Position numbers and translations under genes: made by a program. From NCBI GenBank assembly GCA_025062275.1, contig JANXAP010000018.1, forward strand, positions 124,001-188,000: a DNA stretch of 64,000 bases, written 5' to 3'. This document shows, one piece after another, positions 41,525 to 50,297 of the stretch (the first letter of the stretch is position 1; the number at the start of each line of letters is the position of its first letter). The DNA comes from Dehalococcoidia bacterium. GTDB taxonomy: Bacteria > Chloroflexota > Dehalococcoidia > SM23-28-2 > HRBIN24. The notes under the pieces are model-generated. The model did not search any database, had not been told where the DNA came from, and saw only the letters and a list, made by a program, of their open reading frames with translations.

Positions 41525-43537
41525 ATGCAGTCGCTGCTGGGCGTGGACGTCGGCGGCACCTTCACCGACTTCTTGCTGTGGCAGGACGGCGTCCTGCATC
41601 TGTTCAAGCGCCCCTCCACTCCGGACGACCCGTCCCGGGGTGTGCTCCTGGGGCTGGACGAGATGGGGTGTCGACCGGAGGCAGTGGTTCACGGTTCCAC
41701 CATCGCCACCAACGCCCTCATCGAGCGGAAGGGGGCGCCCACCGCTCTGGTGACCACCAGAGGCTTTGCCGACGTGCTGGTCATCGGCCGCCAGACGCGT
41801 CCGAAGCTCTATGACCTGGAGCCGTGGCGGCCGCCGCCGCTGGTCCCCGACGGCTGGCGCCTGGAGGCCAACGAGCGCCTGGATGCCTGGGGGCGCGTGC
41901 TCCAGCCTCTGGAGCCGGAAGAGGCGGAGGCCGTGGCCCGACGGGCGGCGGAGCTGGGCGCTCGCTCCCTGGCCGTCTGTTTCCTGTTCTCGTTCCTGGA
42001 TCCGCGCCACGAGGCCATGGTGGCCGAGGCGGCGCGGCGCCTGGGCCTGTTCGTTTCGGCCTCCCACGAGGTGCTGCCCGAGCACCGTGAATACGAGCGA
42101 ACGGTCGTCACGGTAGTCAACGCGTATGTCTCACCGGTGATGAGCAGTTACCTCTCCCGCCTGGAGGAGGGCCTGCGAGAGAGGGGCGTGAGCCGGCTGA
42201 GCGTCCTCTCCTCCTCGGGCGGGGCCATGTCCCCCCGTGCGGCGGGCCGCTTGGCGGTGCGGACAGTGCTCTCCGGGCCTGCAGGAGGAGTGGTAGGTGC
42301 CCTGTGGGCCGCCGCTCAGTCCGGCATCGACCGCATCCTCACCCTGGACATAGGCGGCACCTCGGCCGACGTGGCCCTCTGCCCCGGCCGTCTGCCCGAG
42401 CGGGACGAGATGCTGGTGGGCGACCTGCCGGTGCGGGGCAGCGCTGTGGACGTGGTCAGCGTGGGCGCCGGCGGTGGCTCCATCGCCCGCCTGGACGAGG
42501 GCGGTGCCCTGCGGGTGGGACCGGAGAGCGCCGGCGCCGACCCGGGGCCGGCCTGCTATGGTCGCTCCCTGCTCCCTACGGTCACCGATGCCCACCTGGT
42601 GCTGGGGCGCATCTTGCCGGAGAGATTCCTGGGCGGTCGCATGGCCCTGTATCCGTCGCGGTCGCGCCGCGCCCTGGCCAGCATCGCGCCCTCCTTCGGC
42701 GGCGACGTGGTGCGGGCGGCCGCCGCCGTCCTGCGGGTAGCCAACGCCAGCATGGAGAGGGCGCTGCGGGTGGTGTCGGTAGAGCGGGGACACGACCCCC
42801 GCGACTTTACTCTGGTGGCCTTCGGCGGGGCTGGCCCCCTGCACGCCTGCGAGCTGGCCGAGGCGTTGCGCGTCCGACGGGTACTGGTGCCCCGCTATCC
42901 GGGGGTCCTCTCGGCCCTGGGGATGGCCGTGGCCCGTCCGGCCAAGGAGCTGCGGATGGCTGTGATGCTGGCCCTTCCCCCCGACGATCAGGAGGCGTGG
43001 GACGGGGCTGCCCGCAGTCTGCAGGGGCGCCTGCGCGAGCTGGAGGAGCAGGGACGACGGGAGCTGCTGGAGGAGGGGTTCTCTCTGGAGGGGCTGGAGC
43101 GACAGGTGCTTCTGGACCTCAGGTATCTGGGCCAGTCCTACGAGCTGGCGCTGCTGGCAGAGGAGCCTCATCCCCGCCACTTCCTGCCCCGTTTCCACGC
43201 CCTCCACCGGGAACGCTACGCCCACGCCGACCCATCGCGGACGGTGGAGGTGGTGAACCTGCGCCTGAGGCTGCTCCTCCCCGGCAAAGAGGTATCGCTG
43301 CCGCCGTTGCCCGAGGGCGGCCCCGACCCTTCGCCTGCCCTCCTGGGCCGACGGCCCGTGTGGTTCGGGCGACGCCGCGAGGCCCTCGTCTACGCCCGCG
43401 ATGCCCTGCGGGCCGGCAACCGCATCGTGGGGCCTGCGCTGGTGGTGCAGGACGACTCCACCACAGCTGTGCCGCCGGGCTGGCAGGGGACGGTGGACGG
43501 TAGTGGCAATCTGCTGCTGGAGCCAGCCAGGGCCTAG
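41525..43537 (+). CDS. hyuA: Hydantoinase/oxoprolinase subunit A (HyuA)
   Basis: 670 residues of the ATP-dependent hydantoinase A/5-oxoprolinase N-terminal family. ATPase-fold motifs: GVDVGGTFTDFLLW, HGSTIATNALIERKG, LSGPAGGVVGALW, TLDIGGTSADVALCPG, SVGAGGGSIARLD, GADPGPACYGR and FGGAGPLHACELAE. It pairs with HyuB at 44297 to open hydantoin-type rings with ATP. The two subunits are separated here by an opposed cysteine-hydrolase gene. ATG was chosen because the HyuA N-terminus begins exactly there. Confidence 0.94.
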   Translation: MQSLLGVDVGGTFTDFLLWQDGVLHLFKRPSTPDDPSRGVLLGLDEMGCRPEAVVHGSTIATNALIERKGAPTALVTTRGFADVLVIGRQTRPKLYDLEPWRPPPLVPDGWRLEANERLDAWGRVLQPLEPEEAEAVARRAAELGARSLAVCFLFSFLDPRHEAMVAEAARRLGLFVSASHEVLPEHREYERTVVTVVNAYVSPVMSSYLSRLEEGLRERGVSRLSVLSSSGGAMSPRAAGRLAVRTVLSGPAGGVVGALWAAAQSGIDRILTLDIGGTSADVALCPGRLPERDEMLVGDLPVRGSAVDVVSVGAGGGSIARLDEGGALRVGPESAGADPGPACYGRSLLPTVTDAHLVLGRILPERFLGGRMALYPSRSRRALASIAPSFGGDVVRAAAAVLRVANASMERALRVVSVERGHDPRDFTLVAFGGAGPLHACELAEALRVRRVLVPRYPGVLSALGMAVARPAKELRMAVMLALPPDDQEAWDGAARSLQGRLRELEEQGRRELLEEGFSLEGLERQVLLDLRYLGQSYELALLAEEPHPRHFLPRFHALHRERYAHADPSRTVEVVNLRLRLLLPGKEVSLPPLPEGGPDPSPALLGRRPVWFGRRREALVYARDALRAGNRIVGPALVVQDDSTTAVPPGWQGTVDGSGNLLLEPARA

Positions 43538-43569
43538 GGGCAGCGGCCCTGTCCCCTCGGGCCGTCCCG

Positions 43570-44175
43570 TCAGCTCTTGACGGAGATGCATCCGCTGCCG
43601 GTGATGGTGCCCCGGTAGAGGAAGTGGACCTGACGCAGGGCCGATTCCAGGTCGAACTCCGTCAGCGCCGAGATGGCGTCCCTGGGGACGATGACCTTGA
43701 ACCAGCGCAGGGCGGCGCTCCCGGCCGTGTGCAGCACGCAGATGTTGGCTACGGTGCCGCCGATGATGAGGGTATCGATGCCGCGCACTCGCAGGTCGTG
43801 CTCCAGTGAGGTGCCGTAGAAGCCATCGTAGCGGCGCTTCTGGTAGACCAGCTCTCCGGCCTGAGGCGCGAGCTCTTCGATGACCTCCCAGCCCGGCGTC
43901 CCTACCAGGCAGTGTTCGCCGAACAGCTCGAACTCGGGGTCGCCGGGCAGGTGGGAGTCCTGAGTGTAGGCCACCGTCATGCCCGACTGGCGGGCCAGCT
44001 CCAGCAGGTGGCGCAGGGGAGGTATGGTCAGCTTGGCGGTGGGCACCACCAGCTTGCCTCCCTCCTTCACGAAGTCGTTCTGCATGTCCACGATGAGGAG
44101 AGCTGTGCGGTGCGGGTCCACCGTCACCTGTTCCGCCACCTCGTACTGGGGCACCTCGACGACGCGGTCCGCCAT
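43570..44175 (-). CDS. Isochorismatase-superfamily cysteine hydrolase, possible N-carbamoylsarcosine amidase
   Basis: 201 residues. The catalytic triad of the superfamily is complete: Asp30 (LIVDMQNDF), Lys113 (VYQKRRYDGF) and Cys146 (GTVANICVLHT), with the cis-peptide region before the Cys. The group includes N-carbamoylsarcosine amidase, the enzyme after N-methylhydantoinase in creatinine breakdown. Placement between hyuA and hyuB makes that role attractive, but nicotinamidase-like or other amidase activity is possible. It is on the minus strand, so it is not co-transcribed with either. Confidence 0.88.
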   Translation of the reverse strand: MADRVVEVPQYEVAEQVTVDPHRTALLIVDMQNDFVKEGGKLVVPTAKLTIPPLRHLLELARQSGMTVAYTQDSHLPGDPEFELFGEHCLVGTPGWEVIEELAPQAGELVYQKRRYDGFYGTSLEHDLRVRGIDTLIIGGTVANICVLHTAGSAALRWFKVIVPRDAISALTEFDLESALRQVHFLYRGTITGSGCISVKS

Positions 44176-44296
44176 CTTCCCTCACCCCCGCATAGGTCCT
44201 TCCTGAGGATATTCTGGCACCTCGGGGGCCGGGCCGACTACAGGCGAGGGGGAACTGTCTCGTTCGTCCCTTCCGCCCTATCATGGCGGAGGAATC

Positions 44297-45892
44297 GTGG
44301 CGCAGGAGAGGAAGATGCCTGCCAGGCCAGACCCTGGTGAGCTGGCGATCGCTGCTGCGCTCTTCTCGTCGGTGGCCGAGGAGATGGGCGTGGCCCTGGG
44401 GCGAAGCGCCCACTCGCCTAACATCAAAGAGCGACGCGACTACTCTTGCGCCGTCTTCGACCCCCAGGGGAGGCTGGTGGCGCAGGCCGCTCACATACCG
44501 GTTCATCTGGGGGCCATGCCCGAGTCGGTGCGGGCCGCCCTCTCCTTGGCGCCCTTCCGGCCGGGCGACGTGGTCGTACTCAACGACCCCTACCTGGGAG
44601 GGACTCACCTGCCCGACATCACCATGGTCTCCCCCGTCTTCGTGGGGCGGCGGCTGGCGGGCTTCGTGGCCTGCCGCGCCCATCACGCCGACGTCGGGGG
44701 TATGTCGCCCGGCTCCATGCCTCTGGCCCAGGAGCTGTGGCAGGAAGGCATCGTCATCCCTCCCATCAGGCTCTACGAGGGCGGCAGGCTCGACAGGGGC
44801 GCCTACGAGCTGATCCTTCGCAACGTGCGAACCCCTGAGGAGAGGCGGGCCGATCTGGATGCCCAGATGGCCGCCCAGAGCATCGGCCAAGAGCGGCTGC
44901 GAGAGCTGTGCCAGCGCTACGGCCTGGGCCGGGCCCTGTCCCTCATGGAGGCCCTGCAGGACTACGCCGAGCGAATGACCAGGGCGGCCATCGCCCGCAT
45001 CCCGGACGGCGACTACGAGTTCGAGGACTTTCTGGACGACGATGGCATCGGCCCTGACCCGCTGCCAGTGCGCGTGAGGGTCTCGGTGCGGGGCGAGGAG
45101 ATGGTGGTGGACTTCAGCGGCAGTGCCCCCGAACGCCCCTCCTCCATCAATGCCGTGGCCGCCGTCACCCGTTCGGCCGTCTACTACGTCGTGCGGTGCC
45201 TGCTGGACGAGTCGGTGCCGGCTAACGAAGGGTGCTTCCGACCGGTGCGGGTGGTGCTGCCGGAGGGAAGCATCGTCAACGCCCGTCCGCCGCGGGCGGT
45301 CTCGGCTGGCAACGTGGAGACGTCGCAGCGCATCGTGGACGCGGTGCTGGGGGCGCTGGCCCAGGCCCTGCCCGAGCTGGTGCCGGCGGCGAGCCAGGGG
45401 ACCATGAACAACGTGGCCCTGGGCGGCTGGGACCCCTTCCGAGGACGCCCCTTCGCCTATTACGAGACCCTGGCAGGGGGTGCGGGTGGCGGCCCCCGCC
45501 GGCCGGGCCTCTCGGCCGTCCACACCCACATGACCAACACCATGAACACGCCCGTGGAGGCGCTGGAGATGGCCTACCCCTTCCGGATCGTCGAGTACCG
45601 GGTGCGGCGCGGGTCGGGAGGGGCAGGCCGCCATCCCGGCGGCGACGGCATCGTGCGCACGTGGGAGTTCCTGGTCCCCACCTCAGTGACCATCGTGGCT
45701 GAGCGCCGGCGGTTTGCCCCCTGGGGGCTGCAGGGGGGCAGTCCGGGGGTCGCGGGTCGCGACCGGCTCGTGCGAGCGAACGGGGAGGCTGTGCCCCTGC
45801 CTGGCAAGTGTCAGCTGCAACTGGAGGCGGGCGACCGCCTCACCATAGAGACGCCCGGCGGCGGGGGCTGGGGCGTCCCTAATCCCGCCTGA
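44297..45892 (+). CDS. hyuB: Hydantoinase/oxoprolinase subunit B (HyuB)
   Basis: 531 residues of the hydantoinase B family. Motifs: IKERRDYSCAVFDPQGRLVAQ, HIPVHLGAMPESV, GDVVVLNDPYLGGTHLPDIT, CRAHHADVGGMSPGSMP, DFSGSAPERPSSINA and YETLAGGAGGGPRRPG. GTG 44297 has GGAGG just upstream, and a TATCAT box at 44279-44284. Its 3' end overlaps the convergent mmpL gene by 14 bases. Confidence 0.94.
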   Translation: MAQERKMPARPDPGELAIAAALFSSVAEEMGVALGRSAHSPNIKERRDYSCAVFDPQGRLVAQAAHIPVHLGAMPESVRAALSLAPFRPGDVVVLNDPYLGGTHLPDITMVSPVFVGRRLAGFVACRAHHADVGGMSPGSMPLAQELWQEGIVIPPIRLYEGGRLDRGAYELILRNVRTPEERRADLDAQMAAQSIGQERLRELCQRYGLGRALSLMEALQDYAERMTRAAIARIPDGDYEFEDFLDDDGIGPDPLPVRVRVSVRGEEMVVDFSGSAPERPSSINAVAAVTRSAVYYVVRCLLDESVPANEGCFRPVRVVLPEGSIVNARPPRAVSAGNVETSQRIVDAVLGALAQALPELVPAASQGTMNNVALGGWDPFRGRPFAYYETLAGGAGGGPRRPGLSAVHTHMTNTMNTPVEALEMAYPFRIVEYRVRRGSGGAGRHPGGDGIVRTWEFLVPTSVTIVAERRRFAPWGLQGGSPGVAGRDRLVRANGEAVPLPGKCQLQLEAGDRLTIETPGGGGWGVPNPA

Positions 45893-48092
45893 CGGTGGCG
45901 TAGGCGCGGCGGGCAGGCTCCACACGCAGGTCGGGGAGCCACGACAGCCAGCGGGGCAGGTACCAGTTCCACCGGCCCAGCAGGGCCATTGCGGAGGGCA
46001 CCAGCACCGACCGCACCAGGGTGGCATCCAGCAGCACCGCCACCGCCGCCGAGAAGCCCACCTGCTGGAACATCACCAGCTCGCCGGAGGCAAAGCCGGC
46101 GAACACCACCGCCATTATCAGGGCAGCACCGGTGATGAGCTTGCCGGTGGTGCGGAGGCCGAACGCTACCGCCTCGGCGTTGTCGCCCGTCTCGTCATAG
46201 CGCTCGCGGATGCGACTGAGCAGGAACACGTGATAGTCCATGGACAGGCCGAACAGGACGGCGAACAGGAAGATGGGGATCCAGGCCTCGATGGCCTCCA
46301 CCTGTCGGAAGCCCAGCAGGTCGGCCCCCCATCCCCTCTGGAACACCAGCACCGTCAGCCCGTAGGCTGCCCCCACCGACAGCAGGTTCATGGCCACCGC
46401 CTTGGCCGGCACCACTACCGAGCGGAACGCCAGGGTAAGGAGCAGGAAGCTGAGGCCCAGGACGAAGGCGAACACGATGGGCGTGTAGGTGTCCACCAGG
46501 GCGAAGGAATCGCGGCTGAAGGCCGGCTCCCCGCCCACCAGCACGCGGGCGTCCACCCCCGCGAAGGCCTGGGGTATGTAGCGCTGGCGCAGGGCGTCCA
46601 CCGCCCGCACCGCCTCCCGGCTTCCCGACTCAGCGGCGATAGGCACCGACAGCAGGCCCAGGTCGCCCGCCTCGTTCACCTGCAGTGTCGCCGGCCCGAA
46701 GATGGGGTCGGCGGCCAGCAGCGTGCGCAGTCGCTCGACAGCCGCCTGCACCTCAGGGGAGGACATGTCGCCATCGATGACCACCTCGGCAGGCCCCACC
46801 AGCCCGCTGGGGAAATCGCGCGCCAGCGCCTCGAATCCCTGCTTGGAGGGGAGGTCGTCGGGGAGGGTGCTGGCGCCGTTGAAGCCGGTCCGCATCTGGA
46901 AGTAGGGCACGGCCAGGGCCAGCAGCAGCGCCGTTACCAGGGCCAGGCTCAGGGCGGGGCGGCGCATCACCGAACGGGCCACCCGGTCCCAGAACCCACC
47001 ACGGCCGTCGTCGGCCTCGGCGAAGCGGGCCAGCACGGGCACGCGCAGGGCGTTGATCCGGTCGCCCAGCAGCCCCAACAGGGCCGGCACGAGGGTCAGC
47101 GATGCCAGCACTGCCACTGCCACCACCAGCACCGACCCCAGGGCGAGGCTACGGAATATGGAGGTGGGAACGATCAGGAGGCCCGACATGGCGATGATGA
47201 CCGTCAGGCCGCTGAAGAGGACGGCACGGGTGGCGCTGTCGCCGGTGGCGGCTATGGCCTCAACCCTGCTCAGGCCCCGTGCCCGCTCCTCACGGTATCG
47301 CGAGATGATGAACAGAGAGTAGTCTATGCCTACCGCCAGGCCCATCATGGTGATCATGTTGGTGACGAAGAACGTCAGCGGAAAGGCCTGGCCTATGGCT
47401 GCTGCCAGCCCCACGGCGATGGCGATGGCCACCACCGCCAGCACGATGGGCATCACCGCTGCCACCACTGCTCCGAACACCAGCAACAGCACTACCAGCG
47501 CGGCGGGAATGCCGATCCCCTCCGCCTGCCGCAGGTCTTCCTCGGCCACGTGGCTGGAGTCCAGGGAGACGCTAGCCTGGCCAGTGTGCAGGACCCGGAA
47601 CCCCTGCTGGCCATCGGCCGCCTCTACCAGGGCGCGTATGCGCTTTGCCTTCTCCTCGGCGCCGTCCATCCCTCCTTCCAGGGTCAGGAGGATCAGGGCG
47701 GTGTGACGGTCGGCGGAGACGAGGGTCTCCCCGCCGGGCTGGTAATAGGCCAGGGCGTGGGCCACCACATCGGGGCCGAGGGACACCAGGCGACCGTAAA
47801 GGTCTTCGACGAACGAACGGAAGCCAGGGTCGTCGGCGGTGAGAGTGTCGGAGCGGACGATGACGATCTCCTGCAGCGGTTCGGGGCCGCGCAGCCGCTC
47901 CGCCAGCAGTTCCTCCGCCTGTCGCGACTCGGGGCGGTTGCTGAAGCTGGCCTCGTGGGTGAGGCCGCTGCTCAGGAGGGTAAAGGCGAGAGCGGCAGCG
48001 GCCAGCAGGCCGGCGACCCAGATGCCCACCACCACCCAGCGATGGGTGGCGCACCAGCGGGCCAGTCGGCCGGGGGAGAGGGCCTCGCGCAC
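45879..48092 (-). CDS. MmpL/RND-family exporter
   Basis: 737 residues with about 12 membrane helices in two repeats, each with a periplasmic loop after its first helix. The Asp-Tyr pairs that relay protons in MmpL3 are present: GIDYSLFIISRYREE in the first repeat and SMDYHVFLLSRIRERYDETG in the second. Such pumps export lipids or small hydrophobic compounds. It is the last gene of a tetR operon, following a 73-residue protein after 25 bases, so it is probably induced by a ligand of the TetR regulator. Confidence 0.93.
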   Translation of the reverse strand: MREALSPGRLARWCATHRWVVVGIWVAGLLAAAALAFTLLSSGLTHEASFSNRPESRQAEELLAERLRGPEPLQEIVIVRSDTLTADDPGFRSFVEDLYGRLVSLGPDVVAHALAYYQPGGETLVSADRHTALILLTLEGGMDGAEEKAKRIRALVEAADGQQGFRVLHTGQASVSLDSSHVAEEDLRQAEGIGIPAALVVLLLVFGAVVAAVMPIVLAVVAIAIAVGLAAAIGQAFPLTFFVTNMITMMGLAVGIDYSLFIISRYREERARGLSRVEAIAATGDSATRAVLFSGLTVIIAMSGLLIVPTSIFRSLALGSVLVVAVAVLASLTLVPALLGLLGDRINALRVPVLARFAEADDGRGGFWDRVARSVMRRPALSLALVTALLLALAVPYFQMRTGFNGASTLPDDLPSKQGFEALARDFPSGLVGPAEVVIDGDMSSPEVQAAVERLRTLLAADPIFGPATLQVNEAGDLGLLSVPIAAESGSREAVRAVDALRQRYIPQAFAGVDARVLVGGEPAFSRDSFALVDTYTPIVFAFVLGLSFLLLTLAFRSVVVPAKAVAMNLLSVGAAYGLTVLVFQRGWGADLLGFRQVEAIEAWIPIFLFAVLFGLSMDYHVFLLSRIRERYDETGDNAEAVAFGLRTTGKLITGAALIMAVVFAGFASGELVMFQQVGFSAAVAVLLDATLVRSVLVPSAMALLGRWNWYLPRWLSWLPDLRVEPARRAYATVRRD

Positions 48093-48117
48093 GAGCAGCT
48101 CTCCTGCGCCCGCGATA

Positions 48118-48339
48118 TCAGTGGCCCAGCGTAGGCTGCAGGGCCGTCGGAGCGGCCTCGTCGGCCAGCTCGCGGCGCAGGGCCGGGTCTAGGGCCAGGC
48201 CCAGGCACACCAGCAGTCGCGCCAGAGGTGCCGTCAGCGGCCGCGGCTGACCGACGCCGTCGGGCAGCCGACGGATCTCCTCCTCCCTCTCGGCCATCAT
48301 GGCCCTGGCCAGGTCTTGCAGGATCGGCTCCACCGTCAT
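48118..48339 (-). CDS. Small helical protein between tetR and mmpL, unknown
   Basis: 73 residues, helical, no membrane segment. Begins MTVEPILQDLARAMMAEREE. ATG overlaps the tetR stop as ATGA and GGGGGGAGAAAGAG precedes it. It is therefore likely a real, coupled gene. No family recognised. Confidence 0.65.
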   Translation of the reverse strand: MTVEPILQDLARAMMAEREEEIRRLPDGVGQPRPLTAPLARLLVCLGLALDPALRRELADEAAPTALQPTLGH

Positions 48340-48971
48340 CTCTTTCTCCCCCCTTCATGCGTCGGGCCTCGCGACGGTCTTTCCAGGCCCAACAGAGCGG
48401 CCTCCAGGAAGCTGCTGATGGCGTCTATGTAGCGCTCGACCTCTTGGCCACCTCCCAACACGAAGCACTCGTAGGTGGCCTCCCGCATCATCCACAGGAT
48501 GATGCGGGCCAACATCTCCGGGTCGAGGGCGATACCCTCCCGGGCGGCGTGCTGGCCTATGACCTCCCCCAGCCAGGCCTGCAACTCCTGGTGGGCGGGC
48601 GTGGCCTGCATCTCCCGGCAGGCCTCCATGTCCCGGGCGACGTCCAGGTCCAGCAGTCGCAGCAGGTCGACGTTCTCGGCGCAGACCCGGAAGGCGGCCT
48701 CCACGGTGGGCCGCACCGACTCCACCAGGGGACGGTCTGGCCGATAGGCTGACATCACCGCCTCGGCCAGGCGGCGGTGGAACTCGTCGGCCAGCTGGAC
48801 GACGGCCGCCCGCTTGGAGGGGAAATAGAGATAGAAGGTGCCCTGGGCCACCCCCGCCTCGGCCACGATCTCGGAGACGGTGGCCGCTTCATAGCCCTTG
48901 CTGGCGAAGACGCGTCGGGCCGCCGAGAGCAGGCTCTGGCGGCGGTCGGCGGGCAGCCGCACCTTGGGCAT
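48336..48971 (-). CDS. TetR-family repressor of the MmpL operon
   Basis: 211 residues. The N-terminal helix-turn-helix reads RVFASKGYEAATVSEIVAEA then GVAQGTFYLYFPSK, typical TetR. The C-terminal ligand domain is helical, with DVARDMEACREMQATP. First gene of the operon; a 17-base palindrome overlaps its own transcription start, so it very likely represses itself, the 73-residue gene and mmpL. Confidence 0.92.
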   Translation of the reverse strand: MPKVRLPADRRQSLLSAARRVFASKGYEAATVSEIVAEAGVAQGTFYLYFPSKRAAVVQLADEFHRRLAEAVMSAYRPDRPLVESVRPTVEAAFRVCAENVDLLRLLDLDVARDMEACREMQATPAHQELQAWLGEVIGQHAAREGIALDPEMLARIILWMMREATYECFVLGGGQEVERYIDAISSFLEAALLGLERPSRGPTHEGGRKR

Positions 48972-48990
48972 CCTTCCGCCTCCCGTTTAC

Positions 48991-49007
48991 TGACTGACTG
49001 TCAGTCA
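48991..49007. promoter_or_regulatory. TetR-type operator palindrome
   Basis: TGACTGACTGTCAGTCA: perfect 8-base half sites around one central base. It sits just downstream of the tetR -10 box and 20 bases before the tetR ATG, where a bound repressor would block transcription. Confidence 0.85.
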
Positions 49008-49009
49008 TT

Positions 49010-49039
49010 ATCTTAACCGGAAGGCGAGGGTGCTGTCAA
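49010..49039 (-). promoter_or_regulatory. Promoter of the tetR-mmpL operon
   Basis: On the minus strand TTGACA (49039-49034), 18-base spacer and TAAGAT (49015-49010), followed at once by the operator palindrome. Confidence 0.8.
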
Positions 49040-49109
49040 CGGGCTGCGGGGGCCATCCTGAGCGGCTCGGTGCCGAGCCATCCGGGGGCTGGCGAGGCCT
49101 CGGTATGAG

Positions 49110-49156
49110 GGCGGCGCCCCTGCCCGAAACCGTCCCGGGCAGGGGCGCCGCCTTTT
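49110..49156. terminator. 17-bp hairpin terminator after the alcohol dehydrogenase gene
   Basis: Perfect 17-bp arms at 49110-49126 and 49136-49152, 9-base loop, followed by TTTT on the plus strand. It lies downstream of the alcohol dehydrogenase stop and upstream of the tetR promoter, so it shields that promoter from read-through. The T-run is on the plus side only. Confidence 0.8.
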
Positions 49157-49173
49157 GGCGGGCCTGGCTGCTG

Positions 49174-50223
49174 TTACCAGCGGTCGATGATGTTGAAGCC
49201 GACGGTGCCGAACTCCGTCATGGCGTTCAGCACGTCGTTGACGCCCTCCACAGGTATGGTCTGGCCCACCAGCCGCCGCGGGTCCAGCTTGCCCGAGGCC
49301 ACCAGCGACAGTAGCCCGGGGTAGGAAGTGGCCGGGCAGCCCAGGCTGGTGAGGAAGTCTATCTCCTGCACCACCATGGCGTCGGCGGGAATGGGGATCA
49401 TGCCCTGCTCCTGCTGGCTGGTGAGTCCCACCTGCACGTGCCGGCCACCCTTGCGGATGGACAGTATGGAGGCCTGCGCGGTGGACAGAGAGCCCAGGGC
49501 ATCGATGCCGACGTCAGCACCGCCCTCGGTGAGCTGGCGCACCTGCATGAAGGGGTTGCCCTGGCTGGCGTTGACCACCGCTACAGCCCCCTCCTGGCGG
49601 GCGCGCTGGAGCTTCTCGTCGCTGATGTCCACGGCGATGACCCGCCCGCCCAGGGCAGCGGCGATCTGGACCGCCGACAGGCCCACGCCGCCGACGCCGA
49701 AGACGGCCACCCACTCGCCCGGCCGCACGCGGGCACGGTCGGCCACCGCGTGGTAGGCGGTCATGTAGCGGCAGCCGAGGGCGGCGGCTGTCAGGAAGTC
49801 CACTCCCTCCGGCAGGCGTATGAGGTTCACATCGGCGTTGGGCACCAGGGCCAGGCGGCCGTAGCCCCCGTCGATGCTGAAGCCCAGCATGCCCATGCCG
49901 CACAGGTTGGAGCGCCCCGAGTAGCAGTACTGGCAGCGGCCGCAGGCCAGGTGGAAGGGCACCGTCACCCGGTCGCCGGGGCGGAAGCTGCGCACCTGGT
50001 CGCCCACGGCCTCCACCACTCCGCCGAACTCGTGCCCCATGATGCGCGGCAATGGGGGCTGGAGTCCCAGCCAGGACCAGTCGCCCTGCCAGAAGTGCCA
50101 GTCACTGCGGCAGATGCCACAGGCCTCCACCCTCACCACTGCGTCGGTGGGGCCAGGCTTCGGGTCGGGTACTTCCTTGATCTCCAGGGGGGCCTTGAGC
50201 TGGGTCATGACTGCAGCCTTCAC
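49174..50223 (-). CDS. Zinc-dependent alcohol dehydrogenase (MDR family)
   Basis: 349 residues. Catalytic zinc ligands: Cys in EACGICRSDWHFW, His-Glu in MGHEFGGVVEAVG; structural zinc cysteines in CGRCQYCYSGRSNLC; nucleotide motif VFGVGGVGLSAVQIA with an acidic residue in IAVDISDEKL, favouring NAD over NADP. Substrate unknown. GTG start with AGGAGGAGGAAGC before it and a strong promoter upstream. Single-gene unit. Confidence 0.93.
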   Translation of the reverse strand: MKAAVMTQLKAPLEIKEVPDPKPGPTDAVVRVEACGICRSDWHFWQGDWSWLGLQPPLPRIMGHEFGGVVEAVGDQVRSFRPGDRVTVPFHLACGRCQYCYSGRSNLCGMGMLGFSIDGGYGRLALVPNADVNLIRLPEGVDFLTAAALGCRYMTAYHAVADRARVRPGEWVAVFGVGGVGLSAVQIAAALGGRVIAVDISDEKLQRARQEGAVAVVNASQGNPFMQVRQLTEGGADVGIDALGSLSTAQASILSIRKGGRHVQVGLTSQQEQGMIPIPADAMVVQEIDFLTSLGCPATSYPGLLSLVASGKLDPRRLVGQTIPVEGVNDVLNAMTEFGTVGFNIIDRW

Positions 50224-50258
50224 GCTTCCTCCTCCTTGATGTGGGATAGGACGGCTCC

Positions 50259-50286
50259 ATGATACCCCTAGCTAGCGCCCTGTCAA
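50259..50286 (-). promoter_or_regulatory. Promoter of the alcohol dehydrogenase gene
   Basis: Minus strand TTGACA (50286-50281), 16-base spacer, TATCAT (50264-50259). The spacer contains GCTAGC, a 6-base palindrome. Leader about 30 bases with a good ribosome site. Confidence 0.75.
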
Positions 50287-50297
50287 TGGTGCGGGGG

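Noticed and set aside
42131-45634. A 1167-codon minus-strand open frame across hyuA, the hydrolase and hyuB
   Set aside because: It is antisense to hyuA and hyuB and out of frame with the hydrolase, whose catalytic triad is intact in its own frame. The translation is low-complexity.
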